The translations under genes and the position numbers were made by a program. DNA of 64,000 nucleotides. Origin: Limnobacter parvus. GTDB lineage: Bacteria > Pseudomonadota > Gammaproteobacteria > Burkholderiales > Burkholderiaceae_B. The stretch lies in the NCBI RefSeq assembly GCF_024623725.1, contig NZ_JANKHG010000027.1:207601-271600 (forward strand), given 5' to 3'. The notes below the pieces were generated by a model. It worked only from the letters and a program-made list of their open reading frames with translations. It was not told the origin of the DNA and ran no database searches. Positions within the stretch are counted from its first letter, which is position 1. Each line of letters starts with the position of its first letter. Shown here piece after piece: positions 53,965 through 63,090 of the stretch.

Positions 53965-56073
53965 TTGCAAACCCATCGCCGCGCATGTCATTTGTGTGAA
54001 GCCATTTGTGGCTTGAAAATTGAAGTTGAAAACAATCAAATCGTTTCAATCAAAGGCGATGAGCAAGACCCGTTCAGCCGTGGCCACATTTGCCCCAAGG
54101 CAGTTGCACTAAAAGACATTCAAGAAGACCCAGACCGCTTGACCAAGCCCGTTAAAAAAGTAAACGGGCAGTGGGTTGAAACCACTTGGGAAGACGCCAT
54201 TGAGCTGGCTTGTGAAGGCTTGTTTCAGGTGCAGCAAAAGCATGGTGCCAATGCGGTGGGCGTTTACCAGGGCAATCCGAATGTACACAATTGGGGCTTG
54301 ATGACCCACAGCGCCAACTTTCTGGGTTTGTTAAAAACCCGCAACCGGTTTTCGGCCACATCGGTCGATCAACTGCCCATGCAGTTGCTGGGTTACTGGA
54401 TGTTCGGGCATCAGTTGCTGATTACCATTCCCGACATTGATCACACCCAATATTTTCTGATGCTGGGTGCCAACCCAATTGCTTCCAACGGCAGCTTGAT
54501 GACCGTGCCCGATGTGGCCAAGCGCATCAAGGCACTGCAAGCCCGTGGCGGCAAGTTGGTGTTGATTGATCCCCGTAAAACCGAAACCGCGCAAATTGCC
54601 GACGCACACCACTTTATAAAACCAGCCAGCGATGCGGCTTTTGTGTTTGCCCTGATCAACACAATAGTGGAAGAGGGCCTGACTCGTCTTGATCGTTTGT
54701 CCCCATTCACTGAAGGGCTGTACACAGCCCTGGGTGCAATATCAAAAGTGACACCGGAAGTGGCACAGGCAGAGTGCGGAATTGATGCGGGCACCATTCG
54801 CCAAATCGCCCGCGATTTCGCCAATGCCGGAAATGCTGTTGCCTATGGTCGCATGGGGGCCTGTACTCAGCGCCATGGCACTTTGGCGCAATGGGGCATC
54901 CAGTTGTTGAATTTGATCACCGGCAACACCGACCGCGTGGGCGGCAGCTTGGTGGCCAACCCGGCACTCGATCTAATTGCAGCCCCCAACAGCAAGCCCG
55001 GCAGTTATGGCCGCTGGCACAGCCGGGTCAGCAACAAGCCTGAAGCGCTGGGTGAATTTCCCAGCGCGATAATGGCCGAAGAAATGCTGACCGAAGGGGA
55101 AGGGCAAATTAAGGCACTGGTTTCAATTGCGGGCAACCCCGTGCTGTCGACCCCCAATGGGCAGCAGCTCGACAAAGCCATTGCGGGCCTGGAATTCATG
55201 GTGTCAGTGGATTTGTACATCAATGAAACCAACCGCCACGCCCACGTTATTTTGCCCACCACTGGGCCGCTTGAACATGATCATTACGATTTGATTTTCA
55301 ATATTTTCGGTGTGCGCAACCAGGCCAAGTACAGCGAAGCCACTTTGCCCAAGCCTGCTGAAACTTTTGATGACTGGGAGTTGATGGACAAGCTGGCTGC
55401 CTGCTATTCCGCCAAGCAGGGCAAGCCTGCGCGGCCTTCCATGCCCCCGCAAATGATTCTGGACATGGGGCTGCAAATGGGTCCGTATGGCATGGCCAGT
55501 GAACACAAGTTGAGTTTGGAAAAATTAAAGCAGCACCCGGAAGGAATTGACCTTGGCCCTTTGCGCCCCAGCTTTCCAGACCGTTTGCAAACCCCCAACA
55601 AAACCATTCAGGCTGCACCAGCCGAAGTGTTGCAGGCTTGCGCAACGTATATAGAAAATTTATTAAACCCACAGCAAACCGCTGGCGAGGAAATGATTTT
55701 GATTGGTCGCCGCCACATTCGCAGCAACAATTCCTGGATGCACAATTCCGAACGGTTGGTGAAAGGTAAAAACCGTTGCACCGCCATGGTGAACCCAGCG
55801 GATGCAAAAAGGCTAAACCTTGAGGAAGGGCAGCAGGTGCTAGTGGCCAGCAGGGTGGGGGAAATTACATTGCCTGTGGAGATTTCAAGCGATGTAATGC
55901 CCGGTGTAGTCAGCATTCCGCATGGCTGGGGGCACGACAAATCGGGCACCCGCCAGCGTATTGCTGCGGTGCATGCGGGCGTAAGCTGCAACGATTTAAC
56001 CGATGAGCAGTGGTTGGATGTTCCCAGCGGCAATGCAGCGGTGAACGGTGTTCCTGTTACCCTTCGAGCGTAG
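53965..56073 (+). CDS. Molybdopterin-dependent oxidoreductase (formate dehydrogenase/BisC-like)
   Basis: 702 residues from TTG 53965, which has AGGAG at 53954-53958; an ATG at 53881 is in frame but poorly placed. N-terminal 4Fe-4S motif CHLCEAICG with CPKA (four Cys), then the molybdopterin domains, ending in the dinucleotide-binding beta-barrel (NAVNPADAKRLNLEEG-like VNPADAKRLNLEEG). The metal-ligand region SATSVDQLPMQL has no Cys or Sec, so it is not formate-dehydrogenase H-like. Substrate unknown; no redox partner or maturation gene adjacent. Its end overlaps the ovothiol methyltransferase gene by 17 bases, convergently. Confidence 0.88.
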   Translation: MQTHRRACHLCEAICGLKIEVENNQIVSIKGDEQDPFSRGHICPKAVALKDIQEDPDRLTKPVKKVNGQWVETTWEDAIELACEGLFQVQQKHGANAVGVYQGNPNVHNWGLMTHSANFLGLLKTRNRFSATSVDQLPMQLLGYWMFGHQLLITIPDIDHTQYFLMLGANPIASNGSLMTVPDVAKRIKALQARGGKLVLIDPRKTETAQIADAHHFIKPASDAAFVFALINTIVEEGLTRLDRLSPFTEGLYTALGAISKVTPEVAQAECGIDAGTIRQIARDFANAGNAVAYGRMGACTQRHGTLAQWGIQLLNLITGNTDRVGGSLVANPALDLIAAPNSKPGSYGRWHSRVSNKPEALGEFPSAIMAEEMLTEGEGQIKALVSIAGNPVLSTPNGQQLDKAIAGLEFMVSVDLYINETNRHAHVILPTTGPLEHDHYDLIFNIFGVRNQAKYSEATLPKPAETFDDWELMDKLAACYSAKQGKPARPSMPPQMILDMGLQMGPYGMASEHKLSLEKLKQHPEGIDLGPLRPSFPDRLQTPNKTIQAAPAEVLQACATYIENLLNPQQTAGEEMILIGRRHIRSNNSWMHNSERLVKGKNRCTAMVNPADAKRLNLEEGQQVLVASRVGEITLPVEISSDVMPGVVSIPHGWGHDKSGTRQRIAAVHAGVSCNDLTDEQWLDVPSGNAAVNGVPVTLRA

Positions 56074-56815
56074 CCGAACGTTCCCACACAGACATTTCAG
56101 CAATGCTGTGTTGAAATTTCCGTGATGTTTCGCGGATTACAAAAGGCACATCCATGGGTGTTTTTACCATCTTGAAATGCGGGGCAAGCACAGTTTGCAT
56201 GCCCTGCAATACGGTGCGCGATTCGCCGTTTTCCATGTGCCCACCAATCCAATTCGCTTTGGGGGTGTACTCTTCAAGTAAGGTATAGGGTGAGCTGATG
56301 ACCAACAAGCCACCGGGCACCACGCGGTGTTGTAGGTCGCTGAGGAAGGCGGCGGGGTTATTCACACGGTCAATCAAATTGCCCGCAAAGATTAAATCGT
56401 AACCCACGTGCGCACTGCCCAAATTGCAGGCGTCACCCACTTCAAACTGCACCTTGCTTTTCACGCCTTCAAATTCCAGGCTGCTCAGTGACACCTCAAC
56501 TGTTCTGCCCAATTCACCTTCATCGTGTAAAAAGTAGGGCAAGGTTTCACCGGCTTTCAAGCGGTTGGCCGCATCAATGAATCGAGATGACAAATCAATA
56601 CCCACCACTGCATCAAAACCCTTGGCCAAATCGAAGGTGCTGCGCCCCACTGCACAGCCCAAATCAAGCGCTTTGCGGCGACGGCGTTTACCCATGAAGT
56701 CAATGCAAAGTTCCGCGCAATGGGCTGGGTAGTTGGGCACACCAAAGTAGCTGCCTCCGAAGTGGAAGGCCATGTATTGGTTCAGCAGTTCGTCGGTTTC
56801 GTAGGGGTTGTTCAT
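56057..56815 (-). CDS. Putative 4-mercaptohistidine N1-methyltransferase (OvoA C-terminal domain as separate gene)
   Basis: 252-residue SAM methyltransferase: ALDLGCAVGRSTFDLAKG is motif I, IDLSSRFIDAA follows, and the start NPYETDELLNQYMAFHFGG with GVPNYPAHCAELC matches the OvoA C-terminal domain (ovoA_Cterm) as I remember it. Methylates the imidazole N1 of 5-mercaptohistidine to give ovothiol A. It starts 7 bases after the stop of the sulfoxide synthase gene, so the two normally fused domains are split but co-transcribed. Start ATG 56815; an upstream extension lies inside the synthase. Confidence 0.85.
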   Translation of the reverse strand: MNNPYETDELLNQYMAFHFGGSYFGVPNYPAHCAELCIDFMGKRRRRKALDLGCAVGRSTFDLAKGFDAVVGIDLSSRFIDAANRLKAGETLPYFLHDEGELGRTVEVSLSSLEFEGVKSKVQFEVGDACNLGSAHVGYDLIFAGNLIDRVNNPAAFLSDLQHRVVPGGLLVISSPYTLLEEYTPKANWIGGHMENGESRTVLQGMQTVLAPHFKMVKTPMDVPFVIRETSRKFQHSIAEMSVWERSATLEG

Positions 56816-56822
56816 CGTTGGT

Positions 56823-58118
56823 TTATCTCGCACAGGTTCTGAAACCCACAAATACATCGTTTCGGTCGGGCAGGTAAGCTTGGCGGTAGGTGCCGCGAAT
56901 CAGTATTGATGAAGTGGCGCATGAACCGCCACGCACCACCTTGTGGTCACCAAACTGCAGGGTCGACATGAAGGGGTAAACATCCATCGTAAAGCCGCTG
57001 TAGGGGAAAAACAGGCTTTCTGTCCATTCCCACACCGTGCCTATCATTTGTCGGCAACCAAACGGACTGTCGCCTTCAGGCAGTGCATTCACGGGTAGCC
57101 TGGCCAAGTGGGTGCAATCCATGTCCACGCGTGTAGGGTCCATGGTGTTTCCCCAAGGGAATTTGTTGAAAGGGCGGCCTTCAATGTTATTCAAGGCCGC
57201 CACTTCCCATTCAAATTCTTTGGGCAGCCTGCGCCCAGTGAAATTGCAATAGGCTTGCGCTTCCCAGTAGCTTACGTGCTTCACAGGCAAACTGGGTTCA
57301 ATCCGCAGCCACTTGTCGTAATGCCGTTCCAGCCATTGGCCATTTTCTTTTTTCCAGTACAACGGGTGGCGCGCGTTGGTTTGCTTCCGCCACTTCAGGC
57401 CAGCCATGCTCCAGCAGGAATCCAGTTCATAGGCGCCTGCTTCCACAAATGCCAGGTACTCGGCATTGCTGACCAAGGTTGGCGAAATGTTGAATGCTTT
57501 GACATCTTTTATAAATCCAGGCTTTTCATTGTCGAAACAAAAATCGTCTGTTGCGTAGCTCGGCGATTCTTCAGGCATGCCGATTCGGTAGCGCCCAGCA
57601 GGAATTTCAACATCGCCTTGGGCTGCGTTGGGCAAGCCTGCGGAGGCACATGGCGCGTGCGCACCCGGCGGTGGCGCATACCCAAGGGTTTGCCTGCACC
57701 ACACCATCGACTCAATGTGCATGTTCAAGTGGAAAATGGCGTACTTGTACATGTACAGGTCGGCATCGCTCAGTGGTTTTTCCTGAATACGCTGCTTGAC
57801 CCGATCAAATGTGTGGTGAAAGTAATGAAGAGTTTCTACCTTGTCTGGAAACAATTCAGTTTGCCAGCGGTCTTCATGGGCCAGCTCAAAAGAGTCCCAG
57901 ATGTCGTCAAGGGCAGGGTTGTAAGAGGGGGCAGAATCAAGGTACTGCAAAATGAACCGTTCAAAGAAGAACGTGGCATGGCCCACTTCCCAGACTGGCG
58001 GGTTGATGCCTTCAGAGTAGGGCACGCTTAGCTGTTCAGGGTCCAGGCTATTCAGTAAGGATAGTACGCGGTCTCGGCTGTTTTCAAGGGCGTGGAGCAG
58101 GGTTTGCTGGTTGTTCAT
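56823..58118 (-). CDS. ovoA: 5-histidylcysteine sulfoxide synthase (OvoA, sulfoxide synthase part)
   Basis: Non-haem iron enzyme joining Cys to C5 of His with O2, first step of ovothiol synthesis. 431 residues: DinB-like N-terminal domain with His47 (VGHATFFFERF) and the iron motif HLNMHIE (His130, His134, Glu136), then an FGE-sulfatase domain (about 165-431; SYWEAQAYCNFTGRRLPKEFEWE, GTVWEWTESLF, KVVRGGSCATSS). Distinct from ergothioneine EgtB by its neighbour. The methyltransferase domain is in the next gene. The third enzyme, the PLP lyase OvoB, is not in the window. Confidence 0.88.
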   Translation of the reverse strand: MNNQQTLLHALENSRDRVLSLLNSLDPEQLSVPYSEGINPPVWEVGHATFFFERFILQYLDSAPSYNPALDDIWDSFELAHEDRWQTELFPDKVETLHYFHHTFDRVKQRIQEKPLSDADLYMYKYAIFHLNMHIESMVWCRQTLGYAPPPGAHAPCASAGLPNAAQGDVEIPAGRYRIGMPEESPSYATDDFCFDNEKPGFIKDVKAFNISPTLVSNAEYLAFVEAGAYELDSCWSMAGLKWRKQTNARHPLYWKKENGQWLERHYDKWLRIEPSLPVKHVSYWEAQAYCNFTGRRLPKEFEWEVAALNNIEGRPFNKFPWGNTMDPTRVDMDCTHLARLPVNALPEGDSPFGCRQMIGTVWEWTESLFFPYSGFTMDVYPFMSTLQFGDHKVVRGGSCATSSILIRGTYRQAYLPDRNDVFVGFRTCAR

Positions 58119-58230
58119 GGCGGGTTCGATACAAGTACTACTTAAACATATTATAGGCTTCTAGGGTATTTCAAGCTGTGGGCGTATGCTGAAGTGGAGA
58201 TAGCAAATACTTATAACAAGGATTACAACC

Positions 58231-58719
58231 ATGACACTTCGATCGATTTCACGCCCCCTTGCGGTGGCCATTACCGCCCTGCTGATTGTCAGCACCAGCG
58301 CCTATGCTGACAAGCCTGAAAAGGGCAACGGTAATAGCGGTAACAATGGCAAAAACAAGAGCGAGCAGCAAGAAAAGCGCAAAGACAAGTCGGACAAAAA
58401 CGAGCAGGTTAATTTTTCGTTCCGCAGCGACGACTCGCGCTTAATTCGCGACTATTACGGCACACAGGCCGCCAAGGGCAAGTGCCCCCCAGGCTTGGCC
58501 AAGAAAAATAATGGTTGCCAACCCCCGGGCCAAGCCAAAAAATGGCAACGTGGCAGCCCATTGCCCAGCGATGTTCGATATTACGACATACCGAATGACT
58601 TACGCCTTCGTTTGCCTTCACCCCCCAATAACTATGGTTACGTGCAAACAGGCACGGATGTACTGCTGATTGATTTGGGTACCCGCTTGGTTGTGGATGC
58701 GATCATCGACATTCTTTAA
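58231..58719 (+). CDS. CigR/RcnB-like periplasmic protein
   Basis: 162 residues with a Sec signal (ending SAYA), a Lys/Asn/Gly-rich linker, and a C-terminal RcnB/CigR-type domain: CPPGLAKKNNGCQPPGQAKK followed by DIPNDLRLRLP and a DVLLIDLGTRLVVDAIIDIL end. CigR is a Salmonella anti-virulence regulator and RcnB a metal-homeostasis protein; the exact role here is open. Ribosome site AAGGA. Followed by a terminator. Confidence 0.82.
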   Translation: MTLRSISRPLAVAITALLIVSTSAYADKPEKGNGNSGNNGKNKSEQQEKRKDKSDKNEQVNFSFRSDDSRLIRDYYGTQAAKGKCPPGLAKKNNGCQPPGQAKKWQRGSPLPSDVRYYDIPNDLRLRLPSPPNNYGYVQTGTDVLLIDLGTRLVVDAIIDIL

Positions 58720-58745
58720 GCAGGTATTGCTTACCTGAAAAAACG

Positions 58746-58777
58746 GGCCGCCTCGGTTTGCTGTGGTGGCCTTTTTT
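58746..58777 (+). terminator. Rho-independent terminator
   Basis: GGCCGCC at 58746-58752 pairs with GGTGGCC at 58765-58771 (one G-T pair), then six T residues. 26 bases after the CigR-like stop. Confidence 0.85.
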
Positions 58778-58906
58778 ATTCATGTTTTTTCCCTCAAGTT
58801 CTAGGTCATTGATGCCGTTAGCTTGGTAAGCGTTGCAAATGCTTAGTCCAGCCGAAGCTGATGCTTAATCAGCTAAATATCTAAACCAAATTCTCGAGGA
58901 CTTTCA

Positions 58907-59929
58907 ATGCGTTTACTTACCAAGACCAAATCACTTGCTGCAGTTGGTTTTCTGGCTTTTCTTCCTCTCACAGGTTTCGCGCAAACGGCAGCCCCTTCGG
59001 CTGACCTTGTGAATTTGCAGGCCCAGGTAGACAACTACCTTTCCCCTGCCATGGTCAACGAAATCGACAGTTTGTTAAGCAGTTACACCACCTTGGGTCT
59101 GGGCCAAACTTACACCGCTGCTTCACCGGGGCTTGTTTCTGTCGCTGATGGCATGGACGCCACATGGAGCAAAATGACGTACAGCGATGCAAGTGCGTCT
59201 CAGCTAATTGGTTACGCCAAGGATCAGTGCGTTTCACACACCACCTACGACCAATTGGTTGCCAAAGGCGTGAAGCTGGATCAAGCCAAGTTCAACAGCA
59301 CCCGCGACAAGTTTTGCAAATTGGTGAAAGCGGCAGCAGAGCTTAAGCATCGCTATGACAAGTACCAGGCCATCAAAGCGAACGGTGTCACTTTGGCCAA
59401 ACGAGAAAAAAGCCAAGGCCACGATTTCAAGGATCGTCATCGTACATTCGCTGGCGGTTTTGACCTTGTGTATTATCCAGACGTTGCGAATACCTTGAAA
59501 ACTGGTTTGCATCCTGACCACCAACTCCAGTACAACAGCTGGATGAAGTGGAGCGACGATGGCAAACAGCCTTTGAATTTGTTGAAGAAACTTCGTGATC
59601 AGAGAAACGACAAAGCAGGCAAATGCGATGGTGTGTCACTTCACATCATTGACGGGAAAGAAGTTGATGGCTGGTTTTACCTGGATGTGGTGAATGTGAC
59701 TTCAAGCAAGCTTACGATCAAGAACTGCATGAAAGCGGATTACAACAAAACTCATAAAACGCACGGGTTCCCAGAGTTTTCTGTAGAAGCACCATTTGGC
59801 TACCTGTATGAACTTGAACAGATGAAAGACAGTGCCAAAGTACAGCTGAAAGACAAAATCAAAACGAAAGTGGTATCGATGGTGGGTGCCAATGAGCAAA
59901 TGGTGGCTTTGTTGCAGAAGTTGAAGTGA
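58907..59929 (+). CDS. Secreted protein of unknown function
   Basis: 340 residues with a Sec signal (about 1-25, GFAQ). Cys residues at DQCVSH, KFCKLV, KCDGVS and KNCMKA could form disulfides. The central part contains HPDHQLQYNSWMKW and VSLHIIDGKEVDGWFYLDVV. Mixed alpha/beta with a helical end; I recognise no family. Upstream 187 bases carry the previous terminator and presumably the promoter. A long inverted repeat ends the unit. Confidence 0.75.
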   Translation: MRLLTKTKSLAAVGFLAFLPLTGFAQTAAPSADLVNLQAQVDNYLSPAMVNEIDSLLSSYTTLGLGQTYTAASPGLVSVADGMDATWSKMTYSDASASQLIGYAKDQCVSHTTYDQLVAKGVKLDQAKFNSTRDKFCKLVKAAAELKHRYDKYQAIKANGVTLAKREKSQGHDFKDRHRTFAGGFDLVYYPDVANTLKTGLHPDHQLQYNSWMKWSDDGKQPLNLLKKLRDQRNDKAGKCDGVSLHIIDGKEVDGWFYLDVVNVTSSKLTIKNCMKADYNKTHKTHGFPEFSVEAPFGYLYELEQMKDSAKVQLKDKIKTKVVSMVGANEQMVALLQKLK

Positions 59930-59945
59930 AATTTAACTCGTAAAA

Positions 59946-59990
59946 AGGTGAGCCAATACGCCAGGATTCCTGGTGTACTGGCTGTCACCT
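59946..59990. terminator. Long inverted repeat between convergent genes (probable terminator)
   Basis: AGGTGA, GCCA and GCCAGG on the left pair with CCTGGT, TGGC and TCACCT on the right, a 45-base imperfect hairpin with small bulges and a 3-base loop. It lies between the secreted-protein gene and the DUF4282 gene. No strong T-run. Confidence 0.6.
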
Positions 59991-60010
59991 AATTGTGCAA
60001 ATGCCCTCGA

Positions 60011-60514
60011 CTATTTGCGAAACCATTTTTTAGGAAAGGCACCAATGTCTGAAATTGGTTTCAAAAAGCTGATCACATGGGTAACGTCGTTTACCTGACC
60101 ACTAATTTGGTTGATTTGAGTTTCGAACTCATGAACCTTGTCGCTGATCCCGTCCACCTTTGAATTCAGGTTATCCACCTGTTGCGGAATTCGATCCATA
60201 CGCTGCACCGTCTCCATGATTCGGTAAGCCATTACTAAAAATTCCAGTGCCGCACGGGTAACGGCAAAGGCAATCAATAAGGCAAAAGGCGTTACAGCGA
60301 GCGCCAGTATTCCCACCATGTGCGAATACCAAAATGCCGCAATAATCAATGCAAGAAAAAATCCAAGAATTCCCAGCAGCAAAAGCGCGTAGAACACTGG
60401 AAGTAGTTGCATGGACAAATACTGTTGAAATCGAAAGTCGACCAGGCCTTTACCAAAGTTACTGATGCCTAGCGTGAACTTCGAACTCGAGGGCTCGTGT
60501 GCAGACTGTTTCAA
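60011..60514 (-). CDS. DUF4282-family membrane protein with coiled-coil tail
   Basis: 167 residues: two or three hydrophobic helices (about 35-95), then a hydrophilic heptad-like tail (MDRIPQQVDNLNSKVDGISD and FETQINQISGQVNDV) likely to form a coiled coil. Matches DUF4282 in size and topology. Function unknown. Divergent from the lipoprotein gene at 60804 across 289 bases that contain no other gene. Confidence 0.78.
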   Translation of the reverse strand: MKQSAHEPSSSKFTLGISNFGKGLVDFRFQQYLSMQLLPVFYALLLLGILGFFLALIIAAFWYSHMVGILALAVTPFALLIAFAVTRAALEFLVMAYRIMETVQRMDRIPQQVDNLNSKVDGISDKVHEFETQINQISGQVNDVTHVISFLKPISDIGAFPKKWFRK

Positions 60515-60803
60515 TGCATTCTCCTCATGATTATTATTGTTGTGTCAATTTCAAAACTCATCGATGACGTTATTTTTAATCTTCTTTGAAATTGTAATGT
60601 GCGCTATTGCAGAAATGTTTGTATCCGCAAACGCAAATAAGAATTTCCCGGGCATGGATACTTTCCGCCACAGTTCTGAAGAATTGATGTATCAAAGTGA
60701 CATTCTTCGTGTCAGCATCGACCCCTTGTGTCGGCTAGTCGACATCTGCTTGATTGTTTCTGCTCTAAAATTTTCGAATAAAATCAGAATATTGGAGACA
60801 GAG

Positions 60804-63086
60804 ATGAATCGTCTTGCCCACCGCTGTGTGTTGTCGATCTCAGCTTTGTTTCTCGCAGCATGCCTGGGTAGTGAAGACCCCGTAGCTACAACCGATTCTC
60901 GCGTTCAGCCAGGGCAGGCTGATACCACTCTGAATCAATTTAATGTTGCCAATCAGTGTTATTCCATGTCCAGCGCCGATGGGCGGTTTTTAAGCAAAAC
61001 GGGCGCTGCTTACAGTCTTTCCGATCAACCCACGCCTTTCTATTTCAAACCCAGTCGACTGGGCCAGTATCTGATATTTGATCCAGATTCAAATTTTGTT
61101 GGGCTCGAGAATTCCAATCCATTGAATCAAATGGCCTTACTCCAATTTTTGAGGGAGGGATCGAATTTTCTGTCTGGCCTGGGCGATATAACAGAGGTAC
61201 TTGAACCTGCGAAGCCCGTTAGCGATGCGATTCGAAAGGCAGGCGAGGATTTGGGAGCCGCAATCGAGCAACAAGGTGAACCCACAACGGCAGCGAGTGG
61301 ACCCACCGCACAGGGTGAGCCAGGTTTTTTGACGATTTGGGAACTTCAGCCCACTGGCGCTTTAAACAGCTTTCGTTTTCGCCAGCTGGCAACAAAGCAA
61401 TACCTTGCTGCTGAAGGTGAGCAGTTGAGCTTGACCGACGCAGAGGATATATCAACTCATTTTGTGTTGCGGCCGGCCACTGGCTGCGCGGTTTTTCCGG
61501 AGGCAGAGTTGAATGCCACAGGAACACCGTTTACGGGCACGACGTCGGACGGGAAAGTAGTTGGATGGGTGGATACCCACATTCATATTGGTGGAAGCGA
61601 GGCACTGGGTGGCAAGGTGGCGCATGGCCGACCGTTTCACCCTTTCGGAATCACCAAAGCCTTGAATTCTTGCGCAGCAGACCATGGCCCACAAGGTACG
61701 CTGGGTGTGCTGGACAACTTATTGGCCACGGGTAGCCCGGTGAATCAGCATGACACCGATGGGTGGCCCACCTTTTCCTACTGGCCCAACCCTCGATCGC
61801 AAACCCATCATCAAACCTATTACATGTGGATGAAACGAGCATGGATGGGCGGACAGCGCATCATGGTGAATCATTTCGTGGCCAATGAAGTCATTTGTCA
61901 GGTGTGGCCATTGAAAGAACATGACTGCGATGAAATGGAAAGCGTGAAGCTGCAAAGGCAATTGCTGCTTGACCTTGAGGAGTACATCGACGCACAAGAA
62001 GGTGGGCCTGGAAAAGGCTGGTTCCGGATTGTGTACAACAGTGCCACTGCGCGCGAGGTGATTGCCGACGGCAAGCTGGCGGTGGTCATGGGGATTGAAA
62101 ATGAAAAACTTTTCAACTGTGGCGAATTTATGGGAATGCCAGAATGCACTGAGCAACAGGTGCTTGATCGCCTTGATGAGTTCTATGCCTTGGGAATACG
62201 CAGCGTGTTTCCCTTGCACATCTTCGACAACGCATTTGGTGGTACTGAAATCAGTCGTTTCACAAAGGATGCGGCACTGATGCAGGTGTTCAATGCGGGA
62301 AATATTTGGGAAACCGGGCACCCCTTCGCAAGCACCACTTGCGAAAATATTGACAATGCCGAGCCGTCAGCAGTGGACAGCAAAGATTACGGTTTGTTTG
62401 AACTGGCACTGTTGCAGCTGATGAACATCCCGCCAACCCCCGAGGATGTACCCGGTCGAGAGTGCCAACGCAATGCGCGGGGCCTTACCCCGCTGGGTGA
62501 GTTTTTGATTGACGCTCTCGCCAAGAAAGGCGTGATTGTTGAAACCGACCACATGGGGGCCCTGGCGCGTAAGCGAGTGCTGGCAATGATGAAAGAGCGG
62601 GGCTTGCCAGTGGTTTCAGGGCACTCTGGCACCATCGGCGCAGCAAGGGACAGCCAGCGGATTGTAGACCTGGGGGGGCTGATTTCAAATCTGCCTGACG
62701 AACCTTCTCCCGCAGCGGTGGCGTATATGCAGAATCTGGCTGCCCTGTACCCACCGCAAGCGATGCCAGTCAGCGGCTTTGGTTCCGACATCAATGGCAT
62801 TCACCAACAGGCGGAACCGCGCCCGGATGCCGTCGATAATCCACTGGTGTACCCCTTCAAATCGCCTATGGGCGATGTGGTATTCGAACGCCAGACCACA
62901 GGTGAACGCGTGTACGACCTGAATAAGGACGGTGTGGCACATTATGGCTTGTACCCGGACTACATCGCCGACATGATGATGCAGCCTGGTGGCAAGCCTG
63001 CAGTGGCTATGTTGTTCAGGTCAGCTGAGGCCTACTTGCAACTTTGGGAAAGGGTAGAGCAGTTCAGTTCCGAACATAAACCATGA
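60804..63086 (+). CDS. Lipoprotein with beta-trefoil-like head and M19-type dipeptidase domain
   Basis: 760 residues from ATG 60804 (GGAGAC upstream); a frame extension to 60537 contains no signal and is rejected. Lipobox LAAC (Cys20). Residues about 50-250 look like a fascin/beta-trefoil lectin-type repeat (SMSSADGRFLSKTGA and RQLATKQYLAAEGEQL). The rest resembles renal dipeptidase M19: DTHIHIGGSEALG (His pair), VMGIENEKLF (bridging Glu), ETDHMG and VSGHSG (His ligands), GFGSDING. Likely an outer-membrane-anchored metal-dependent hydrolase acting on peptides or peptidoglycan-like substrates. Unusual combination. Confidence 0.82.
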   Translation: MNRLAHRCVLSISALFLAACLGSEDPVATTDSRVQPGQADTTLNQFNVANQCYSMSSADGRFLSKTGAAYSLSDQPTPFYFKPSRLGQYLIFDPDSNFVGLENSNPLNQMALLQFLREGSNFLSGLGDITEVLEPAKPVSDAIRKAGEDLGAAIEQQGEPTTAASGPTAQGEPGFLTIWELQPTGALNSFRFRQLATKQYLAAEGEQLSLTDAEDISTHFVLRPATGCAVFPEAELNATGTPFTGTTSDGKVVGWVDTHIHIGGSEALGGKVAHGRPFHPFGITKALNSCAADHGPQGTLGVLDNLLATGSPVNQHDTDGWPTFSYWPNPRSQTHHQTYYMWMKRAWMGGQRIMVNHFVANEVICQVWPLKEHDCDEMESVKLQRQLLLDLEEYIDAQEGGPGKGWFRIVYNSATAREVIADGKLAVVMGIENEKLFNCGEFMGMPECTEQQVLDRLDEFYALGIRSVFPLHIFDNAFGGTEISRFTKDAALMQVFNAGNIWETGHPFASTTCENIDNAEPSAVDSKDYGLFELALLQLMNIPPTPEDVPGRECQRNARGLTPLGEFLIDALAKKGVIVETDHMGALARKRVLAMMKERGLPVVSGHSGTIGAARDSQRIVDLGGLISNLPDEPSPAAVAYMQNLAALYPPQAMPVSGFGSDINGIHQQAEPRPDAVDNPLVYPFKSPMGDVVFERQTTGERVYDLNKDGVAHYGLYPDYIADMMMQPGGKPAVAMLFRSAEAYLQLWERVEQFSSEHKP

Positions 63087-63090
63087 TCCG

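Noticed and set aside
57108..58031. 307-codon plus-strand frame opposite ovoA
   Set aside because: Shadow; ovoA carries all expected motifs.
60537..60803. N-terminal extension of the M19-like lipoprotein
   Set aside because: A well-placed ATG at 60804 starts a proper lipoprotein signal, which an extension would bury.
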